Notes under the pieces: generated by a model
Database searches by the model: none
The model's input: the letters and a program-made list of their open reading frames with translations, nothing else
Told to the model about the DNA's origin: nothing
Program-made: the position numbers and the translations under genes
Shown: positions 30,675 through 36,743 of the stretch, in pieces
Position numbering within the stretch: position 1 is the stretch's first letter
How the letters are laid out: the number at the start of each line of letters is the position of its first letter
Source of the DNA: JAHFLD01 sp964367145
Lineage (GTDB): Bacteria; Patescibacteriota; Minisyncoccia; UBA6257; 1-14-0-10-40-38
NCBI GenBank assembly: GCA_964367145.1
Contig: CAYIWJ010000006.1
Coordinates: 1-38,582 of the forward strand
Direction: 5' to 3'
DNA length: 38,582 nucleotides

Positions 30675-31730
30675 CTACTTTCTTTCCGCCAGAGTTACTT
30701 TAATATCAAGTTCTTGTCCTTCACGCTTAACGCGCAAGTTCAAAATATCCCCAGCGTTTAGTTCTTCCAAAAAATCTTGAATGGTTTTTTCACCGCTTAG
30801 GATTATTCCGTTACAGGACAAAATAATGTCTTTTTCTTTGATACCAGCCTTGTCGGCGGGACTGCCAGGGGTAACGGCTGGGAAGTGCGGCATTTGGCCG
30901 ACGACAATGGCGCCGCATTCAACCGAAAGTTTCATCTTGGCTTTTAGATTTTCGTCGATCATCAAGTAGCGGAGTCCCAAGAGTGGCCGACGAATGCGGC
31001 CGGTTTTTTTGAGGTCATCCAAATCGCGGCGGACGGCGTTGATTGGAATGGCAAAACCAAGATTTTGCGCGCCGGAGACGATGGCGGCGTTAATGCCAAC
31101 GGCTTCACCGTCTAAGTTAACCAAGGGCCCGCCGGAGTTACCCGGATTGATGGCGGCGTCGGTTTGGATTAGGCCGCGGAGTTCTTGGATCGGATTGCCT
31201 GATTTGCCTTCGGCGCTCGCGCGAATTGAGCGGGAGAGGCCAGAAATTATGCCGCGGGAAACTGTATTTTTGAAAATACCGAGCGCGTTGCCAAAGGCTA
31301 GAACTGTTTCGCCGAGATCCAGTTTGGAGGATTCGCCAAGGTTCACAATCGGAAAGGTTTTGTCTTTGGCGGTGATTTTTAATATGGCGACATCATCAAT
31401 CGGGTCTCGCGCCAGAATCTCGGCTTTATATTTTTCGCCCTCGTTCATAATGATGGTATATTCGGCTTCGGTGTCGGAGACTACGTGCTGATTGGTAATC
31501 ACGATGCCGGTTTTTTCCACAATAAAACCCGAGCCGCCGCCGATGGTAATCATGCCATGAGCGTCAATCATCTCTTCGGGAATCCGCGGTTTGCCGTGTT
31601 GGAAGGGGATGATTGGCAAAAGTTCCGGCGGGATGTTTTTTTCGATTGATTCGTAACTGCGGGCGATGGCGATTGAGACGACGGCGGGCATCACTTTTTT
31701 GACCGTGCGGACAACGTTGGAATGTTCCAT
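30675..31730 (-). CDS. HtrA/DegP-type serine protease (S1C) with one PDZ domain
   Basis: A 351-residue protein. The catalytic triad is His82 (TNQHVV), Asp113 (DPIDDVAIL) and Ser199 (INPGNSGGP). A single PDZ domain follows at about residues 250-345 (PGSPADKAGIKEKDIILSCNGI). Unlike most HtrA proteins there is no signal peptide or membrane anchor: the protein starts MEHSNVVRTVKKVMPAVVSI, directly at the protease domain. Either it is cytoplasmic, or its export is unusual. The start is fixed by a consensus TATAAT ending 7 nt before the ATG, so a longer N-terminus is unlikely. Role: protein quality control. Confidence 0.94.
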   Translation of the reverse strand: MEHSNVVRTVKKVMPAVVSIAIARSYESIEKNIPPELLPIIPFQHGKPRIPEEMIDAHGMITIGGGSGFIVEKTGIVITNQHVVSDTEAEYTIIMNEGEKYKAEILARDPIDDVAILKITAKDKTFPIVNLGESSKLDLGETVLAFGNALGIFKNTVSRGIISGLSRSIRASAEGKSGNPIQELRGLIQTDAAINPGNSGGPLVNLDGEAVGINAAIVSGAQNLGFAIPINAVRRDLDDLKKTGRIRRPLLGLRYLMIDENLKAKMKLSVECGAIVVGQMPHFPAVTPGSPADKAGIKEKDIILSCNGIILSGEKTIQDFLEELNAGDILNLRVKREGQELDIKVTLAERK

Positions 31731-31737
31731 AAGGTTG

Positions 31738-31743
31738 ATTATA
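31738..31743 (-). promoter_or_regulatory. leaderless -10 box of HtrA-type gene
   Basis: Consensus TATAAT on the minus strand with exactly 7 nt (CAACCTT) before the ATG at 31730. A clear -35 was not found. Confidence 0.6.
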
Positions 31744-31774
31744 TATCAGGTTTAGCTTTTTCTTTTGTGGAAAC

Positions 31775-31822
31775 TTGCGGTTATTGGCTTTTTGGTTTAT
31801 ATTCTGTTCGGTTCTTTAAATC
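31775..31822 (+). promoter_or_regulatory. promoter and boxA-like motif of 88-aa orphan gene
   Basis: TTGCGG (31775-31780), 17-nt spacer, TATATT (31798-31803), then GTTCTTTAAATC (31811-31822), close to E. coli boxA GCTCTTTAACA, at the expected 5' end of the transcript. Confidence 0.6.
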
Positions 31823-31839
31823 TTTTTTAGGAGAAAACT

Positions 31840-32106
31840 ATGTCTGGTCAGACCACAACGACACCAATTTCCAATTCGTTTGGCCTAAAGGGCGCTCGCA
31901 TTCTTTCGGTTTTTGCGCAAGTTGAACGTGAGGGCGGCTCGTCGCGTAAGACATTTCATTTGGTGCTTGAGGGAAATGTGGAATTGGTTTTTGGTTCAGA
32001 GTTTGTGGTTGGCGCCGGCGGAGATGGTACTTTGGCCACAGTTTGGGTTCGGCCAAGTTTTTTGCCAGACAAAGATGGTTTTGGGGAAATTGTTTTTCGG
32101 GAGTGA
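31840..32106 (+). CDS. uncharacterised orphan protein, 88 aa
   Basis: Starts MSGQTTTTPISNSFGLKGAR; AGGAG lies 7 nt before the ATG. Rich in Gly, Val and Phe with likely beta structure (RILSVFAQVEREGG, HLVLEGNVELVFGSEFVVGAGGDG). No membrane segment or known motif. It has its own promoter, boxA-like leader and terminator, like the other orphan cassettes here. Function unknown. Confidence 0.7.
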   Translation: MSGQTTTTPISNSFGLKGARILSVFAQVEREGGSSRKTFHLVLEGNVELVFGSEFVVGAGGDGTLATVWVRPSFLPDKDGFGEIVFRE

Positions 32107-32118
32107 ACTTTTTTCGTG

Positions 32119-32148
32119 ACCCCGTCGTTTGGCGGGGTTTTTTATTTT
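32119..32148 (+). terminator. terminator of 88-aa orphan gene
   Basis: CCCCG/CGGGG stem with 8-nt loop followed by TTTTTTATTTT. Confidence 0.85.
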
Positions 32149-32182
32149 CGGATTAAATTATTTAGCTTCGGCAAATCAAATT

Positions 32183-32418
32183 TGGTGGACCAAGGGAGGA
32201 TCGAACTCCCGACTTCCTCATTGCCCCGATGGACTTTGGTGGGCCAACATGTGTGGACCAAGGGAGGATCGAACTCCCGACCTCCTCATTGCAAATGAGG
32301 CGCTCTACCACTGAGCTATTGGCCCACCAAAGTCATACGGGATTGCGTTTTGTGGGCTTCGCTACGCTTTAGACAAAACGGGAACAAATGAGGCGCTCTA
32401 CCACTGAGCTATTGGCCT
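32183..32418 (-). repeat. split outer tRNA-Ala copy with a complete tRNA-Ala inserted in its anticodon loop
   Basis: A 3' half of tRNA-Ala (32183-32224, with encoded CCA) and a 5' half (32386-32417) flank a 161-bp insert (32225-32385) holding a complete tRNA-Ala. The halves meet exactly: the first ends at the base equivalent to 32292 and the second begins at the equivalent of 32293. Removing the insert would leave one uninterrupted tRNA-Ala(UGC). The break lies between anticodon bases U34 and G35. The insert carries a 23-bp inverted repeat (32225-32247 and 32319-32341, few mismatches) partly made of the tRNA 5' end, and a hairpin CGTTTTGT/ACAAAACG. The outer copy has A instead of G at position 1 and one variable-loop change, so it is decaying. 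Confidence 0.92.
32254..32325 (-). tRNA. tRNA-Ala(UGC), complete inner copy
   Basis: Minus strand: acceptor GGGCCAA/TTGGTCC with the alanine identity pair G3-U70, D stem GCTC/GAGC, anticodon stem CCTCA/TGAGG with loop TTTGCAA (anticodon TGC), T stem GGGAG/CTCCC. This copy is followed by CAC, not CCA, whereas the outer 3' half carries CCA. Confidence 0.94.
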
Positions 32419-32473
32419 AATCTTTTTTCACAGTATCAAAATCCACCAACAGGCGCAATTTTTTACTTTATGA

Positions 32474-32479
32474 TAGAAT
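32474..32479 (+). promoter_or_regulatory. leaderless -10 box of 139-aa gene
   Basis: TAGAAT with 6 nt to the ATG at 32486 and no Shine-Dalgarno. Confidence 0.55.
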
Positions 32480-32485
32480 TGGTTT

Positions 32486-32905
32486 ATGGAAAAATTTCAG
32501 GCGGAAAATGGTAGTGAATCCGTTGAAAGAAATAATTGGAGTTTGGGACGGGTTGATGTTGCGGAACGGGCCAAGGATAGATTGAAATTTGATACTGTTA
32601 ATCAAGAGACTGCCGGTTATCTTGAGGATTTGCATGACGCCTTAAAATTGGCCGGAGCCGATGAAGCCGCCAAAGAAGCTCTGGATCTCTTTGTCCATCT
32701 CTCGTCAGAAAGTTCCGCCGGTGACGTAAAGGCGGCAGTTGATGGTATTCTTATTAATCGCGTGATTGGCTTATCTAGGCTCGTGGACAAGGATCCAGCC
32801 GCGGCGGAGGAGATGAGATATCTAGCCGATTTGCAGACGAGGAGATCTAAGTTTGCAAGAGAGGCTGGTAAGTCGCTTGATGACCGAACTAATTTTGTTG
32901 GGTAA
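32486..32905 (+). CDS. uncharacterised helical protein, 139 aa
   Basis: Begins MEKFQAENGSESVERNNWSL. Soluble, acidic and almost wholly helical in appearance, rich in Ala, Glu, Asp and Leu (YLEDLHDALKLAGADEAAKEAL, DKDPAAAEEMRYLADLQTRR). No recognised domain. It has the leaderless type of start seen for housekeeping genes rather than the Shine-Dalgarno type of the orphans, so may be a lineage-specific core gene. It lies between two tRNA genes. Confidence 0.72.
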   Translation: MEKFQAENGSESVERNNWSLGRVDVAERAKDRLKFDTVNQETAGYLEDLHDALKLAGADEAAKEALDLFVHLSSESSAGDVKAAVDGILINRVIGLSRLVDKDPAAAEEMRYLADLQTRRSKFAREAGKSLDDRTNFVG

Positions 32906-32954
32906 GTGTGTTTTTTGGTCAATCTGGTTTCCGAAAAGCCGTTGAGTTCTGTTT

Positions 32955-33029
32955 TGGTGCCCTTGGAGGGAATCGAACCCCCATTTTTTCCTTAGGACGG
33001 AACTGCTCTATCCATTGAGCTACAAGGGC
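32955..33029 (-). tRNA. tRNA-Arg(CCU)
   Basis: Minus strand: acceptor GCCCTTG/CAAGGGC, D stem GCTC/GAGC, anticodon arm GTTCC/GGAAA with loop GTCCTAA (anticodon CCT), T stem GGGGG/TCCCT. The first anticodon-stem pair (G27-A43) is mismatched. Encoded ACCA. Flanks show no duplication. Confidence 0.92.
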
Positions 33030-33079
33030 ATTTTAAGGTAATATCAGATTGCCACATTTTGCTAGACTTAGGAAGCTTT

Positions 33080-33166
33080 GGAGGGTTGGCAGAGTGGTCT
33101 AACGCGCCGCACTCGAAATGCGGTTTCCGCGAAAGCGGATCGGAGGTTCGAATCCTCCACCCTCCG
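33080..33166 (+). tRNA. tRNA-Ser(CGA)
   Basis: Class II tRNA. Acceptor GGAGGGT/ACCCTCC, anticodon stem CCGCA/TGCGG with loop CTCGAAA (anticodon CGA), long variable arm TTTCCGCGAAAGCGGAT, T stem GGAGG/CCTCC, discriminator G. This copy is followed by CCG, while the duplicated tail downstream is followed by CCA. Confidence 0.94.
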
Positions 33167-33314
33167 CCGTGAACAAAAAAAGAGTGTCTTTATGGCATTC
33201 TTTTTTTGTTCTATAGTTGAGTAGAATATTCGAACCGCGGGCCGCAGGCTCCGAAGAGGAGCCGGAGGTTTCGAGCTTAGAAAAAGCGAGAAGCGAATCC
33301 TCCACCCTCCGCCA
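33149..33314 (+). repeat. hairpin-rich insert bounded by copies of the tRNA-Ser tail
   Basis: The 20-nt tail CGAATCCTCCACCCTCCGCC, starting at T-loop C56, occurs at 33149-33168 and at 33294-33313 (followed there by A, completing CCA). The 125 bp between holds a terminator-like hairpin (33171-33211), GGCTCC/GGAGCC, and AAGCGAGAAGCGAA directly at the right junction. Removing 145 bp would restore a seamless tRNA-Ser with CCA. Confidence 0.9.
33171..33211 (+). terminator. probable terminator of tRNA-Ser
   Basis: GAACAAAAAAAGAGTG pairs with CATTCTTTTTTTGTTC (one G-T pair). The stem's 3' arm contains seven T, so it could act as a bidirectional terminator. It is part of the insert. Confidence 0.6.
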
Positions 33315-33402
33315 AGTTTTACATTCAGCGAAATTGAAAGAGGTTAAAATTGAAAAAAAACTCTAAGCGGGTTATTCTCTGGTCTGGTTCCTTTTTGACA
33401 TA

Positions 33403-33613
33403 TCTCCCTGGCTCGGACGAAATGAAAACTAGCGCTTTCACTTCGCTCCTCGCTTCGGGCCTATATCTGCGATATATCTCCCTGGCTCGGACGAAATGTA
33501 AATTAAGACTTCCATTTCGCTCCTCGCTTCGGGCCTATATCTGCGATATATCTCCCTGGCTCGGACGAAATGTAAATTAAGACTTCCATTTCGCTCCTCG
33601 CTTCGGGCCTATA
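33403..33613 (+). repeat. 74-bp tandem repeats carrying the tRNA-Ala(GGC) 5' end
   Basis: Three units start at about 33403, 33477 and 33551, exactly 74 bp apart. Each contains a hairpin (CGAAATG/CATTTCG in copies 2 and 3), then TTCGCTCCTCGCTTC and the nine bases GGGCCTATA, which are the first nine of the following tRNA. Copy 1 differs from copies 2 and 3 mainly in the hairpin, where the stem is changed but pairing is kept. The third unit runs directly into the tRNA. No gene is seen in 33315-33604; the small open frame across the repeats has no codon-like character. Confidence 0.9.
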
Positions 33614-33678
33614 GTAAAATGGTATTACGCTTCCATGGCATGGAAGAGGTAGGAGTTCGATTCTCCTTAGGTCCACCA
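33605..33678 (+). tRNA. tRNA-Ala(GGC)
   Basis: Acceptor GGGCCTA/TAGGTCC with G3-U70, D stem GTAA/TTAC, anticodon stem CTTCC/GGAAG with loop ATGGCAT (anticodon GGC), T stem AGGAG/CTCCT, encoded ACCA. Loop position 38 is T, slightly unusual. Identity is supported by the G3-U70 pair. Confidence 0.9.
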
Positions 33679-33682
33679 ACAG

Positions 33683-33731
33683 TTGACGAGATTTTTGTTT
33701 TCTGTTAGGCTAGTTTTCGTTCTTTGACAGC
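33683..33731 (+). promoter_or_regulatory. promoter and boxA-like motif of 162-aa orphan gene
   Basis: TTGACG (33683-33688), 17-nt spacer, TAGGCT (33706-33711), then GTTCTTTGACAGC (33719-33731), nearly identical to the motif in the leader of the 200-aa gene. Confidence 0.65.
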
Positions 33732-33759
33732 CAGTCATTTCTTTTTTTGGAGTCAGTCC

Positions 33760-34248
33760 ATGCTAAATGGATCCGCTGTTTTGGGTTTGAAACCCGAGGT
33801 TATGCCGATTGATGGGGTTCAGTTCTGTGAGACTCCGACGTTAGAACTTCTTGCGGCGGGGAAGTATGATTTTGTGAGCGCTGGTTTGGAACGCGGAATT
33901 ACGAGTCTTCCCGCCATGCGCCTTCCTCGCAACAAGGATTTGAAGATTCAGATGTTGAATTTCGGGGTTTTGATGTCCAGCGAGCAAGTTTGCCAGGATT
34001 TGCTTCAGATGAAACTTCGTCCGTTAACCGTTCATGAGTTGCTTGCGATTGGAGCCCAGCTTCCTGATCTTCAGAAGATGTTTTTGATAGTCGCCTTGGG
34101 AACCAGTTTTTCGACCGTGCGTTGCGAGCGGTTTGCCTTTTTGTGGGGTAGTTCTGCCCCTGGTTCTTCGTTGCGTTATCTTTGTCTCAACGCGGCTACC
34201 TTCCTATGGCCGAGCTATGCCCGTTTTGCCGCCGTGACTGTGGCCTGA
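33760..34248 (+). CDS. uncharacterised orphan protein, 162 aa
   Basis: The ATG at 33760 has GGAG 7 nt upstream; an in-frame TTG at 33724 lies inside the boxA-like motif and is rejected. The protein begins MLNGSAVLGLKPEVMPIDG. The middle, MLNFGVLMSSEQVCQDLLQMKLRPLTVHELLAIGAQLPDLQ, looks like a helical domain of a type I associate with hypothetical proteins of Parcubacteria, and is followed by FLIVALGTSFS and an aromatic C-terminus. No function is known. Promoter, boxA-like leader and terminator make it a complete cassette. Confidence 0.75.
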   Translation: MLNGSAVLGLKPEVMPIDGVQFCETPTLELLAAGKYDFVSAGLERGITSLPAMRLPRNKDLKIQMLNFGVLMSSEQVCQDLLQMKLRPLTVHELLAIGAQLPDLQKMFLIVALGTSFSTVRCERFAFLWGSSAPGSSLRYLCLNAATFLWPSYARFAAVTVA

Positions 34249-34258
34249 TTTTTTCCAT

Positions 34259-34296
34259 TCCCCTCGATGAACAGATGTTCAAGAGGGGATTTTTTT
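34259..34296 (+). terminator. terminator of 162-aa orphan gene
   Basis: TCCCCTC/GAGGGGA stem, with a second inner AACA/TGTT pairing, followed by seven T. Confidence 0.88.
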
Positions 34297-34374
34297 GTCT
34301 GGCTTCCTAGATTTTCTTTACTTTTTATGTCTCTTGTGTTAGGTTATTCATTGTATCAGTTAGTTATTTTTCTT

Positions 34375-34941
34375 ATGAAATCCGCGGTGAATTGGCAAGA
34401 GGCAAAGGACGAGGCGGTGCTTAAAGCGTCCGTTGCCGAGCCATCATTATTTAAGATTTTGGTTGATCGCTATCGCGAGGCTTTTTTGCGTAAAGCGAAA
34501 ACCGTGGTGCGTAATGATGATGCCGCCGAAGATGTGGTTCAAGAGGCGTTTGTAAAAATCTATCGCAACGCGCCTCGCTTCAAAAAACGCGAGGGGATTG
34601 AGTTTAAAAGTTGGGCTTATAAAGTTTTGATGAATACCTCTTTTACTCATTATGCCAAACTGCAGAAAACTCGGAACGATGTGAGTTACGCAGATTTTTT
34701 GGAATATGGCGAGCGAGATATTGATGATGGCGAGAATTATCTATCGCGACAGGAAATGCGTAACTCTATAGAGACTGTTTTGGTTAAAATGCCGTTGCCA
34801 TTGGCGTCGGCTTTGCGAGCCTATTATTTTGACGACAAGTCCTATAAAGATATTGCCACTCAACACAATATTACACTTTCCGCTTTGAAATTGCGGATCT
34901 TTCGGGGTAAGCGTTTGTTTAGGAAACTTTTTGAGGCTTAG
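34375..34941 (+). CDS. ECF-type RNA polymerase sigma factor
   Basis: A 188-residue protein from the ATG at 34375. Region 2 reads LVDRYREAFLRKAKTVVRNDDAAEDVVQEAFVKIYRNAPRF and region 4 reads MPLPLASALRAYYFDDKSYKDIATQHNITLSALKLRIFRGKRLFRKLF, the normal two-domain ECF plan. Upstream in-frame starts would add a hydrophobic N-terminus (SLVLGYSLYQLVIFL) not seen in sigma factors, so the later ATG is preferred, with some doubt. A two-helix membrane protein follows 35 bp downstream, the usual place for an anti-sigma factor. Confidence 0.88.
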   Translation: MKSAVNWQEAKDEAVLKASVAEPSLFKILVDRYREAFLRKAKTVVRNDDAAEDVVQEAFVKIYRNAPRFKKREGIEFKSWAYKVLMNTSFTHYAKLQKTRNDVSYADFLEYGERDIDDGENYLSRQEMRNSIETVLVKMPLPLASALRAYYFDDKSYKDIATQHNITLSALKLRIFRGKRLFRKLFEA

Positions 34942-34976
34942 ACCGGGTTCATATTCTTGTAAAACCTTATTAAATT

Positions 34977-35324
34977 ATGAAGACATTTACTAACGAGCAG
35001 GGGACAAAGCAGATTATGCAAAGGGTTTACGGCGTTTGGTTTTTGCGCCGATTGTATCGAAACGCTGCCAAGTTGGGGGTGATGTTTGTGGTCGCGCTGG
35101 CGACTGGTTTTAATGTTTCTTACGCCAGTATTTTTGAAAATGTCGGCAAGATGCAAATTACTTTTAGTGGGATGTCGCGGTATGTTTTGACTGCTTTTGC
35201 CAAGACCGATGCCTTGGTCCAGGTTTCGGTTTCATTGGGTCTTGTTTTGGCTTTAGCTTTTGTTTTGGATTTGGGAAATGTGGCACGAAGATTTATCGTT
35301 GCTCGCGGCGGGGGAGAAAAATAG
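34977..35324 (+). CDS. small membrane protein downstream of ECF sigma factor
   Basis: A 115-residue protein with two membrane segments (about residues 32-50, AAKLGVMFVVALATGFNVSY, and 82-100, VSVSLGLVLALAFVLDLG). It lacks a clear zinc-binding anti-sigma domain; the N-terminal 28 residues are cytoplasmic and basic. Position suggests an anti-sigma or sensing partner of the sigma factor, but this is inference from neighbourhood only. Confidence 0.7.
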   Translation: MKTFTNEQGTKQIMQRVYGVWFLRRLYRNAAKLGVMFVVALATGFNVSYASIFENVGKMQITFSGMSRYVLTAFAKTDALVQVSVSLGLVLALAFVLDLGNVARRFIVARGGGEK

Positions 35325-35349
35325 ATTTCCGTCGCTTAATTGACGGCGT

Positions 35350-35382
35350 AAAAATACGAGCTATTTTGGCTCGTATTTTTTT
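35350..35382 (+). terminator. terminator of sigma factor operon
   Basis: AAAAATACGAGC/GCTCGTATTTTT stem with 7-nt loop and T tail. Confidence 0.9.
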
Positions 35383-35406
35383 GAGCGGGTTATAATGTTG
35401 GAGACT

Positions 35407-36699
35407 ATGAAGGTTCACTTAATTGGCGTCGGCGGGATTGGGGTTTCGGCCCTAGCTCGTTATTTTCTTTCTTTGGGAGCTAAGGTCAGTGGTTCGGATG
35501 AGCAGGAGTCGGAATTGACCAGCGAACTTATATCAGAGGGCGTTACTTTTAATTTAAAGCCGAAAAGCAAAGTAATTACCAAGGATTTGGATTTAGTGAT
35601 TCATTCGGCTGCCATTGAACCAACCAATCTCGAACTTGTTGCCGCGCGAACAATGGGTTTGCGTTGTTCAAGCTATGCCGAAGCTGTTGGGGAGTTGACC
35701 AAGTCTTTTTTTACGATTGCAGTTTCTGGATCCCATGGGAAAAGTACAACGACGGCTATGATCGCTTTGATTTTGGTCGCGGCTGGAATGGATCCGACGG
35801 TAATTGTGGGAACGAAACTTGCCGAATTTGGCGGGAAAAATTTTAGAGCTGGAAAAAGCAAATATCTGGTTTTGGAGGCTGATGAATACAATCGATCTTT
35901 TCACAATTATCGTCCGCAAGTGGCGGTGGTGACCAACATTGATCGTGAACATTTGGATACTTATAAAACATTGCGCGGCGTGGTTGGTGGATTTGCTTCT
36001 TATCTTAATTTATTGCCAAAAAATGGGGTTTTTATTGGAAATTATGCGGATCGGAATGTTAGAACCGCGGCACTTGGGGTTTTGGCTAGAAAATTTTGGT
36101 TCAATCGGGAGAAATTCAAAAAGAGAAAATTACTAATTTCCGGTTGGCATAATCAGTTGAATGCCGAAGCGGCGGCGACCGCCGCCAGAGAGCTTGGCGT
36201 GTCAGATGTCGTGATAGAAAAATCTTTGCGTAATTTTTGCGGAACCTGGAGGCGCATGGAGGAGCTTCAAGTTACGGCGACCGGATTTAAAGCCAAAATT
36301 TTTTCCGATTATGCTCATCACCCGACGGAAATTATGGCGACGCTCCAAGCATTGCGCGAAAAATATCCGGAGCGATTTTTAGTGTGTGTTTTTCAACCCC
36401 ATCAGCAGGATCGCCTTAATAGAATCTTTGATTTATTTCTGACGGCTTTTAATGTTGCCGATGTTGTGATTATTCTTCCGGTGTATGTCGTTGCCGGACG
36501 CGAAAAAAAAGCTAAAAAAACTTCGCTTGATTTGACGCGGGCCATGCGACAAAAGAATGTTTTCTATGCCACGGATTTTAGAATTGCGACTCACTTGGCA
36601 ACTCCTTATTTTTTTAAAAAAAGCGTGATTGTTTTTATGGGCGCTGGTGATATTGATGCTCAAGCGCGTGAGTTATTAACACCCGCTCAAAAAAGTTAG
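35407..36699 (+). CDS. murC: UDP-N-acetylmuramate--L-alanine ligase (MurC)
   Basis: A 430-residue Mur ligase. The N-terminus MKVHLIGVGGIGVSALARYFLSLG binds the UDP substrate; the ATP loop is GSHGKSTTTAMI near residue 108; then LEADEYNRSFHNYRP, VTNIDREHLDTY, and in the C-terminal domain FSDYAHHPTEIMATLQALREKYP and FQPHQQDRL. It adds L-Ala to UDP-MurNAc. The ATG at 35407 is chosen over one at 35395 because the latter overlaps a consensus TATAAT (35391-35396). GGAG also lies 3 nt before 35407. It shares the pathway with murB at the other end of the window. Confidence 0.95.
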   Translation: MKVHLIGVGGIGVSALARYFLSLGAKVSGSDEQESELTSELISEGVTFNLKPKSKVITKDLDLVIHSAAIEPTNLELVAARTMGLRCSSYAEAVGELTKSFFTIAVSGSHGKSTTTAMIALILVAAGMDPTVIVGTKLAEFGGKNFRAGKSKYLVLEADEYNRSFHNYRPQVAVVTNIDREHLDTYKTLRGVVGGFASYLNLLPKNGVFIGNYADRNVRTAALGVLARKFWFNREKFKKRKLLISGWHNQLNAEAAATAARELGVSDVVIEKSLRNFCGTWRRMEELQVTATGFKAKIFSDYAHHPTEIMATLQALREKYPERFLVCVFQPHQQDRLNRIFDLFLTAFNVADVVIILPVYVVAGREKKAKKTSLDLTRAMRQKNVFYATDFRIATHLATPYFFKKSVIVFMGAGDIDAQARELLTPAQKS

Positions 36700-36743
36700 C
36701 TATTACAGTGCCTTTTAGGGTTAATCTGACACTATTTTTTCCT

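Noticed and set aside
33403..33613. Possible CRISPR array
   Set aside because: The 74-bp units are contiguous without spacers of differing sequence, and they contain the tRNA 5' end. No cas genes are present.
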